64,000 nt of DNA from Prochilodus magdalenae (taxonomy: Eukaryota > Chordata > Actinopteri > Characiformes > Prochilodontidae): positions 1 to 64,000 of the forward strand of contig JAMWET010001089.1 of the NCBI GenBank assembly GCA_024036415.1, in the 5' to 3' direction. Position numbers and translations under genes: made by a program. Of the stretch, positions 56,601 through 64,000 are shown one piece after another. Positions within the stretch are counted from its first letter, which is position 1; each line of letters starts with the position of its first letter. The notes beneath the pieces are model-generated. The model did no database searches, had not been told where the DNA came from, and saw only the letters and a list, made by a program, of their open reading frames with translations.

Positions 56601-59600
56601 TGCAGACAACGAGATGAATCATTCGTGACGGAAACCGTGGTTTGTTTGGAGGGCGGGCGGTCGTTTCATTTGTCTTGCTCGATGAGCGTTTTGTAAGGGC
56701 ACCTCTACAGGATTAATTGGCCAATTAACTGAAGCGAGTGGGCCCTACACAAGGTGCCACTTTCACCCAGCACAGAACAGCTGGTTTTATCTGACCCGTG
56801 CAGGAATGTAAACCCGATTTCAGAGCGACTGACCAAAAGCTAGGGTCGCTGAACAGACGTTTAGATTAGGCCAGTATTTGAAAGCAGTGGATGAAGAGGT
56901 GTTTAGACTAGCCCGGGAGAGTGTTTCAGTGATGCTGGGATGTTTTGCTGAAATATCTGGAGGTTATTCATTTTGCTGAATTTGTAACCCTGCAGTTGGA
57001 ATACATGCTGTATTGCTCTGTAGTGCTTGTCCAGCTGGAGCCTGTTTCCAGTTCCCGGTTCCCACGTTGTTTGGGAAATGTTTGTGTCGGCATCAGTACA
57101 TACTTACATGGAAGATATCGGCTTTAGGACTGCATGACATGACTACATATATCGTTGATATGTACATTAAATATATTGGCATTATGAGTACATACAGCAT
57201 TGTCTTGGTTAATGATGTCACAATACAATACAGTTTGCCTTTCTGAACATAACATGCGTCTTATCAGTACTTGTAAACACCCTGACCAACTGTGTGTTTT
57301 ATTAAGAGAGCAGGATTAGTCCTGTACAACTGAATGAAGTGCAATGCACCATTGTATAGCTTTTGATAGTTTGAATATAGCACTGCTGTTATTTTGGTTC
57401 TCTGTTCCAGGGAAGGCTATGTCTTGACAAGAAGCATGTGATTCAACACATTTCATGATACACATGTTACTATTCGGTATGTTGCAATACCGTTTAAAAA
57501 TAAATAAAAGATTTAGAAAAAAAGATCAATACACACTAACCTATGTATGACTTTGCTAATGCTAATGTTAGCATTGTGCCCTAAGTATGCTACTTGTTTA
57601 ACATTGGAGTGGGGTAGTCTGCTGGCTGAAGTTGATTACAGTGCTGTCTAGCGGATAGGGAACCCGATGTCTTTCATTTATACTATTAAGTAAAAATCAG
57701 TTCTATGTGTTTTAGAATCAAAATCATAAAATTGTGATACTAAAGTGTATCATTATTTTCTTACTTTGGTTCCAACTGGATAGATGTCTAAAACTATATA
57801 AATCTCGTGACACATTATGTAGTGTGAAGTATTGCAGTATTGAAGTATGAAATGAAGTTAGCATCTAACCAGATGTTTAAAAAATGCAGAATTATTTGCG
57901 TATTATATATATTATATTATTATATTATATAATATACATGAGTACAAAGCAATATGCATTAGCCCACAGCATTTCACATATCTATGATAGAAGGGGTAGC
58001 CTATAGTAAACTGTTCAGTACAGGTTTACTGACCAGCTGTGGAATAAATCTTGAAATTAGAAACTTGTCCAAAAGCCCCACTCCTAAAGAGTCTGGTTCA
58101 ATGTAGTTTTGTAATGAAAACATCTGGATACTACCTTGAGAAATACTAGGGTAAACGAGAGTGGGATTGTAGACCTTAAAGGTTGGAAACAGACGAAGAG
58201 TGAGAGGTTCTAAACCAATCAAACTTCAAATCTTAAGGTAGGGAGATTAATGTGCTCAACAACATTATCCAACTGTCCAAACCTTTTTTAGCCCTTTGCT
58301 ATAAGGCATGTTAGCTTGTCTGAAAAGTGTGTGTATTGTGTGTTTATAGAACTCAAAACTTGCTGTTAAATAAATATATTTGGTCTTGCAAGGGGAAGAG
58401 GTGGTCTGTTAGCTAGCAACAGTGCTTTACTTGGTAACTTGTTTTGCTTGTGTCATTGATTGTTCTCAGAATGTTAAAAGTGCACAGCCTAGAGGAATAT
58501 TACTTGTTTGCAGTAAAACCTGTCCCCAGATGTGCATTCTCACGAGGTCACAGCTGGCTCAATGAGGCGGGGGCTAACGTGAAACAACCTAAAGGGGAAT
58601 TCCACTGGTTGTTTCAATTTTCTGCATGATTCCGTTGTTGAAATGTAAACAGTCATTTAGAGGGGGACGTCTTCAGGTTAAGGTGGTCAAAACTCTTGCA
58701 CTACCGTTGAAGAATGATCTTTGTACAAAGGTGGCCAGTGTGATTTGATGTGAAATGGTAGATTGTAACAGAACCGATTCTGATTTCTTCCTGGTTGTGG
58801 TGATGAGAACCAGGGCTTGCAAATTTAGCCATTTTGTCTACCATCTAAAATGACATACGCGTGTGATGAGATTTGATGCAGACTCAAGTCATATTTTTAT
58901 AATATGTCTAATAATATAGTTATCTAACAATAATAATATCTAATATCCAGAGTAACCTCTGGGTGCAGCATGGGCAGCAGCTAGATGGGCTGGGAGTGAC
59001 TCAGTAAGGTCCTGGTAGGTTGTCACAGGTATCTGGAGCCCTGCTGACTGCAACTGCTGTAGAAAGTGTGGGTGAGGATCCACAGAGCAAACACAATAAT
59101 TGAGGTGGTCCTGCAGATGCTCAGCTGCGAATTAGGGGGCCAGTGTAGTACTTGGAAGTCCTGGTCATGCTCTTCCAACCAGTGTTGGACATTTCAGCAT
59201 GTATGGGTGTATGTGATCAGCAAGGATGGATTCATACCCAGATTGTTTAAGACTGCCTTCCACATGGATGACTGAATCCAGAGGCCGTGAATGTGTGACC
59301 TTCTGTAATGTTAATTTTGGCTAAATGGTAGTAAATCTTTTTTTTTTTTAAATAATTTCTTTGGTGAACATTTTGCCTCACTGTAAATCTGCCATGAATA
59401 AATTAAAAAATTACATTGTAGGCCTTATCTCAGAGTTATTTAAAAACTATATCTAGGGCATCAGGCAGCTTATTTATTACCTATTTGTGTAATAACGTTA
59501 TGCAGTGTAGCTTTGAGGCATTCAACTCTTTGGACATCTGGTTTCCATTGACCACCACTGTGAACAATTCTGACTCCTTACAGTTTTTTCTGGAACAGCA

Positions 59601-61819
59601 TCTTAGAGATTAGGAATCTTAGAATATTCCAAAATGTGGAAAAATGGTCATGGATCATTTGTCCCTCATCAAGTTGTTACAATAGGCTACAGGCTACTGG
59701 TTAGCTGTTACGTCAAGGAGTCTAGTTTGTTGTTAAAAGAAATTCTTCTCAGCCTTTAATGGTTTTGCATGAGGGGTCTTCTATAGTCCCGTCGAATGCC
59801 GTCGGGTCATCAAAAGGCCTTCAGCAAAAGGAATCACATTCATTGTCTTTATGATCTCAATCAGTTACAACTTTAAGAAACTGGTTGTGCCTGAGCGCTC
59901 TGGTTGTCCTACAGTTCTCTATAGACGTTATCTAAGGGAATAATGCATGAACCTATTCTTACTGATCAATTAGCCATGACCGTCGTCAGTGTAACAGCAT
60001 GCAAAGTGCTTTTGTTCAGTCTGAATTTTAAAGGAGATTCAGATTCTGAGTTGTTTGCTATGAAGTGGTGCATTGTAGAGACACAGTGGTGATGATAGGA
60101 ACCAGAGGTTGTGTTGTCTGCAATGCACATGCAACCAAAACAACCACTGAAACCACATATACCAAGTGATAATGCTAAAATCTAAAAATAAATCTTAGGA
60201 GTATATTTTCACTGGGGACTACTTTGCTTTACATCAGCCTGTCTGTAAATCTCTGTCATGAGCATGATAAAACAATGTCTCAGGATTCATGGTGTATATT
60301 CCTAACTAATGGTAAGTCATGCTATGACTTTAGATGAGGGAGCTTTTAGAGGCATTAGATGCTTTAGTCTTCTGGTTCCTATCACCACCACTGTAAATAA
60401 AGTTCTACAAAGGAGCCTTTGCTTCAAAGCACTCTGCATGACTTTGTTTACATCTTATCACGTTATTTATTGGGAGTAAAATCAGTGGAGTTCCCTTTTA
60501 ACAGCAGTTCTAAGAAGCGTCAAGCTTCCTTGCAGTCTTGATTTCTGGTATTACTTGTACCCAGTGACATTACGAATAAGGAAACTCTCCATTTTTGGTG
60601 AGGTTACTTGACATAATGCGGGTTCAGTCTTCTCACAGTGGTGACCACATGCTGTTGATGTACCATTAAATCAAAGTTGGGTTGATGTGAAAATGATGTG
60701 AGAACATAACACTGAACTCTGCAGGATCTATAGAATTGAATTCAATCTGTGTTGATGAAGCTTTGATATCCATTTTGGCAGCAGGTGATGTCCATTTGGA
60801 ACCTTATTGTGAATTTACTGCCCAGCTGTGGTCATTGGTACCAATCGAGCTACAAAGTGAAAAGCTCTGGGTCCAAGATCTAAAGAAAGCTGGAATTGAG
60901 ACTAGAGTCTTGATGATGATTATAATGTTAATTTTCAGTTTCATCCATCACACGTGTTAATTTGGCTTGAGCAGCTTGGCATAGTGAATATGTTCTCTTT
61001 AGACGCTTAATGTAGTTTTTCTTTCTCTGACATTTCTTTTTTGCTGATGCAGAAAATGCTGTCTGTAATAATGCTATTCCCCCCCAGTCGTGAGATGTTT
61101 TTCTTACAGAGTCTAAGGCCTGCCTCAGTCAGCTTGAGCTACAGTTCACTTGAAATATATTTTAATGGTTCCGAGAAAGACTGTCTGGTCAAGTTAACTC
61201 ATAATGCATAATGTTCTGCAGCTGTTGCTGATATTCTGTTTTTCCTTATAGTTAAAATCCGACTGATTCAGATTTGATTACTAAACAACGCATATTGTGA
61301 CCACCGTTTTGGTATGGCTGGCTGTTTTGTGTAGCTTGCAGCGCTGCTAAAGGTTAACGCCGCAGTAGCCGTCAGCTGCCTTTGCTTGTAGAACGATCCT
61401 GATGTGTTATGCAACAGCTTCGTCTTAGCTGACTAAATAATATATATCTTATGTCAATGCCTATTTGATCCATTTTCTAAGAAACTCCAAATGTGCAGCC
61501 GTAACGGGAGATAAGCAAAGCTCTCTAATCAATTTGAGAGATCCATTTTGGCTTTCAGTTCAGTCTAATTAAAAGTAATCAATCAGTCAAAGTGAGTTTG
61601 GTGCTTTACTGCGGACATCTGTTAATCATTATGCATGAAGATGTTTAGATGGATTCTCTGTAGCTCGTATGTAGCCCAGTTTGACTTAGTGGGTGTTCAT
61701 GCATATACTTCCTAATAACTCATTACCCTTGGAGATGTTAAAGCTGGCAGTTAATCTCATTTGTCTTCCTGGACTCCTTCGTTGTTCAAACTAATGCATC
61801 TCCTTCTTGTTTTCTTCAG
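56601..61819. other. Probable spin1 intron 1
   Basis: Mostly single-copy-looking AT-rich DNA, with an AT-rich patch at 57900-57940 and one Tc1 family C fragment at 58955-59290. Open frames in it have no domain and no splice support. Confidence 0.5.
58955..59290 (-). mobile_element. Tc1-like element, family C fragment
   Basis: On the minus strand it parallels the catalytic region of the copy at 5819-6435: the C-terminal blocks around ACTTCCAAGTACTACACTGG then CCCCCTAATTCGCAGCTGAG, and the shared GTGACTCAGTAAGGTCCTGG block. Both copies end close to the same place. Confidence 0.65.
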
Positions 61820-62096
61820 GTTATTGAAGCCCTTCCTCAAAAGTAAAAGACTGGACAGCCATCCGCTGGCAGAGCCCTGTGTGGGCTGCTGATAACCCAG
61901 CTGTCGGCTTTCAACCAAGAATCCCACATTCCTGCCTGCTTGTGTTGCACTACTGGATTGTATGCCAGCACTTACTCCCATTGTAATCTTTTCCCCTTTC
62001 ATTTGAACCCCCCATACTCTTTCTTTCATCAGAAAGGGTACAATCAATATTTTCACCCTAGTCCGGCAGCAAAGCTGCTCCCCTACATCCAGATGA

Positions 62097-64000
62097 ATGA
62101 AGACCCCATTCGGGAAGAACGCGGGCCAGAGATCCAGAGCTGATGCTGGTAAAATTGGTTGGAGCACTTCGCTTTTGTTAGAATATGTGACGCTCTTTAA
62201 GTGAGAGAGATAATATTTGTGTGGTGTTTTGTTTTGTTTGTTTAAGGACACGCTGGTGTCTCTGCAAATATGATGAAGAAAAAGAATTCGCACAAGTAAG
62301 TTTCCAAACCTAAGTGCTGTAAATCAGATTAGGAAGTACTGTTTGCCAAGAAGCATAGTTTAAATCAAGTCACGTCTTTAGTGTAATTGTTAAACGTTAT
62401 AAGAGCTTAGTGGGATTGTGTAGGATTTAGATATTTGACCATAATATTTGGGCAGATTGTTGACTTCTGTGGTTACTCAGAATTTTTCAGTTCTTATAGC
62501 AGTCAGTAAAATCTCTCAAGGTCACAGTGGATTTTAGGCTCTTGGTTTCATAGTCTAAATATCATTCATACGTTTGCTCTGCATTCTTGCAGGAAACACA
62601 AGAGCACCGTTGGACCTACCAAGGTGTCCCAGCCCAGGCGGAACATAGTAGGCTGCCGCATTCAGCACATCTGGAAGGAGGGCAGTGGAGCGGCCTCTCA
62701 GTGGAAGGGCACAGTGTTAGACCAAGTGCCAGTAAACCCATCGTTGTACCTGATAAAGTATGATGGCTTTGACTGCGTTTATGGTTTGGAACTGCATAAG
62801 GATGAGCGAGTGCAGGGGCTGGAAGTTTTGCCGGACCGCCTAGGTAGGCCTAATTTGCTGCCTTGTTTTAAACTGTAACAATGAATACACAGATTCTGCC
62901 GTTCTCACACAACACCCTCATTGTTTTTGGTAATCAGCATCTACACGCATCAGCGATGCCCACCTGGCCGACACCATGATAGGCAAGGCCGTTGAGCATA
63001 TGTTCGAGACCGAAGATGGCTCGAAAGACGAGTGGCGGGGCATGGTGCTGGCCAGAGCCCCGATCATGAACACATGGTTTTATATCACTTATGAAAAAGA
63101 CCCCGTCCTCTACATGTATCAGCTTCTTGATGACTACAAAGACGGAGACCTAAGGATCATGCCGGATTCAAGTAAGTTTTAAGATTGTTTAGTGAATGAA
63201 GAGGTACATCTGTCAAGCCTTCTGTTTGGTTTTGCCATTTGTAATGCACTGATTAGTCTCTCATCTCAAGATGTGTTCTGTGCATGCGCAGTTTCCGAAG
63301 GTTGTTTGGGCATGACTTTTTGCATGATAATGAGGAAATTGAGTAGCTTAAAGTACCATTCCAGCTTGAAGTTCCAGTTTCATCAGAGTCCTTATAGAAA
63401 AGTCTCTTTATTCAGCAGTCTTTCTTCATTCATTTTGCAACACTCCCGGGCTTTTATTTCCAGCCATACGAGATCAGACTACTATCTTTATGACTGCAGA
63501 GAGACTAGAATACTTGAAATTGAAGATCAAATTACTGTTTCAAAAACATATTTCAACTCGCTGATAAAATCTGACTAAAACCTGGTAAATGGTTTGTAGC
63601 GTTTGGCTCAATAAGACACAAATAGCCTGATTTTTCGGCTCATTCAGGCTACTTACCTTGTGTAGATCTCCACAATAAAGGGGGTCTTTTTTCCTCACCA
63701 CCAGAGACACAAACGGTTCTGTTTGGTGTGAACTGAATCTAACACATGATGATGTAGAAAATGCTGGCTTTGAAAACCTCTGCTGTTTCCCAAAAAATTA
63801 TAAAATTTGGATTGTCTTTTTATCCTTTTATAAGGAGAAAAGGAGCTAAACTGGGAGGAAAGCTTAATAGCCAATAGTGTTTAGTCATCCTCCTAATCTG
63901 ATGAGTCATTTATGTCCTTTGACTAATCCATTTTCTGTGTAGTATCTCAAAAGTTTGTCCCGCCTTCAAGATGCCTCATCAGAAGGGCGTTTTCCTTTCT
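62097..64000 (+). CDS. spin1: Spindlin (spin1-like), first four coding exons; 3' end outside the window
   Basis: Nuclear chromatin reader: spindlins bind histone H3 (K4me3, R8me2a) through three Tudor-like Spin/Ssty repeats. Coding exons: 62097-62148, 62247-62295, 62593-62843, 62938-63171, with GT-AG borders and matching phases (195 codons plus one base). The 5' exon probably begins at 61820, after TTTCTTCAG, so the start codon is in exon 2. The N-terminus [20 protein letters not shown] is nearly the spindlin-1 N-terminus. Repeat 1 ([41 protein letters not shown]) keeps both tryptophans and the YDG tyrosine of the arginine-methyl pocket. Repeat 2 ([20 protein letters not shown], then [20 protein letters not shown]) keeps the F, W, Y, Y cage for K4me3 (F141, W151, Y170, Y177 in human numbering). 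Human SPIN1 has 262 residues; the third repeat should lie beyond 64000. It could be one of two fish spin1 duplicates. Confidence 0.95.
63172..64000. other. spin1 intron 5 (partial)
   Basis: It starts with GTAAGT at 63172 and runs off the window edge. The 128-codon open frame within it has no domain or splice support. Confidence 0.7.

Noticed and set aside
62097..62143. Plus frame [16 protein letters not shown] from 62093 as the spin1 start
   Set aside because: It is one frame off; the frame from ATG at 62097 gives the spindlin N-terminus and correct splice phase.
61757..62293. 178-codon minus frame at the spin1 start
   Set aside because: Antisense to the confirmed spin1 exons 2 and 3.

Overview
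This 64 kb window is vertebrate nuclear DNA, almost certainly a teleost fish. It has large intron-rich genes with GT-AG introns, degenerate Tc1/mariner-type transposons in several families, tRNA-derived SINEs, an L1 fragment, long microsatellites and AT-rich introns. Several of the repeats (a roughly 675 bp foldback element and two SINE types) resemble repeats I recall as common in ostariophysan fishes (catfish, characins, carps). That is a lineage hint, not a proof. I see no bacterial-type operons, CRISPR arrays or phage.

Three protein-coding genes can be rebuilt exon by exon with consistent reading phases. (1) Minus strand, 22009 down to 9961: a 12-exon, 490-residue major facilitator transporter of the MFSD14 (HIAT1) family, closest to MFSD14B. 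A 3'UTR probably runs to about 6820, and a promoter with three CCAAT boxes lies at 22.6-22.7 kb. (2) Plus strand, 25142 to 53266: an 18-exon, 506-residue protein with six kelch repeats and a long C-terminal coiled coil, RABEPK-like in its propeller but with an extra tail. An RFX X-box-like site lies about 160 bp upstream of its start codon. (3) Plus strand, 62097 to the window edge: the first four coding exons of spindlin (spin1-like), a Tudor-domain histone reader. Its last exon is outside the window, and a CpG-rich region at 55.3-56.6 kb is the likely promoter.

Layout: 1-1875 is a 40 bp minisatellite that runs off the left edge. 1.9-6.8 kb is repeat-rich intergenic DNA with nested transposon and SINE relics. 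6.8-22.7 kb is mfsd14b. 22.7-25.1 kb is the divergent spacer between mfsd14b and the kelch gene. 25.1-53.5 kb is the kelch/coiled-coil gene, whose introns hold most of the mobile DNA: Tc1 copies, an L1 with target-site duplications, SINEs, a foldback element and a 22 bp minisatellite. 53.8-54.6 kb is a tandem array of hairpin-forming ~140 bp units. 55-64 kb is the 5' part of spin1. Nothing suggests the three genes form one pathway; their order looks like ordinary vertebrate gene neighbourhood.

I found no clear case of a new multi-gene system. The strongest leads are the kelch/coiled-coil gene with its X-box-like element and a decoy splice acceptor, the tandem foldback array, and several datable nested insertions.
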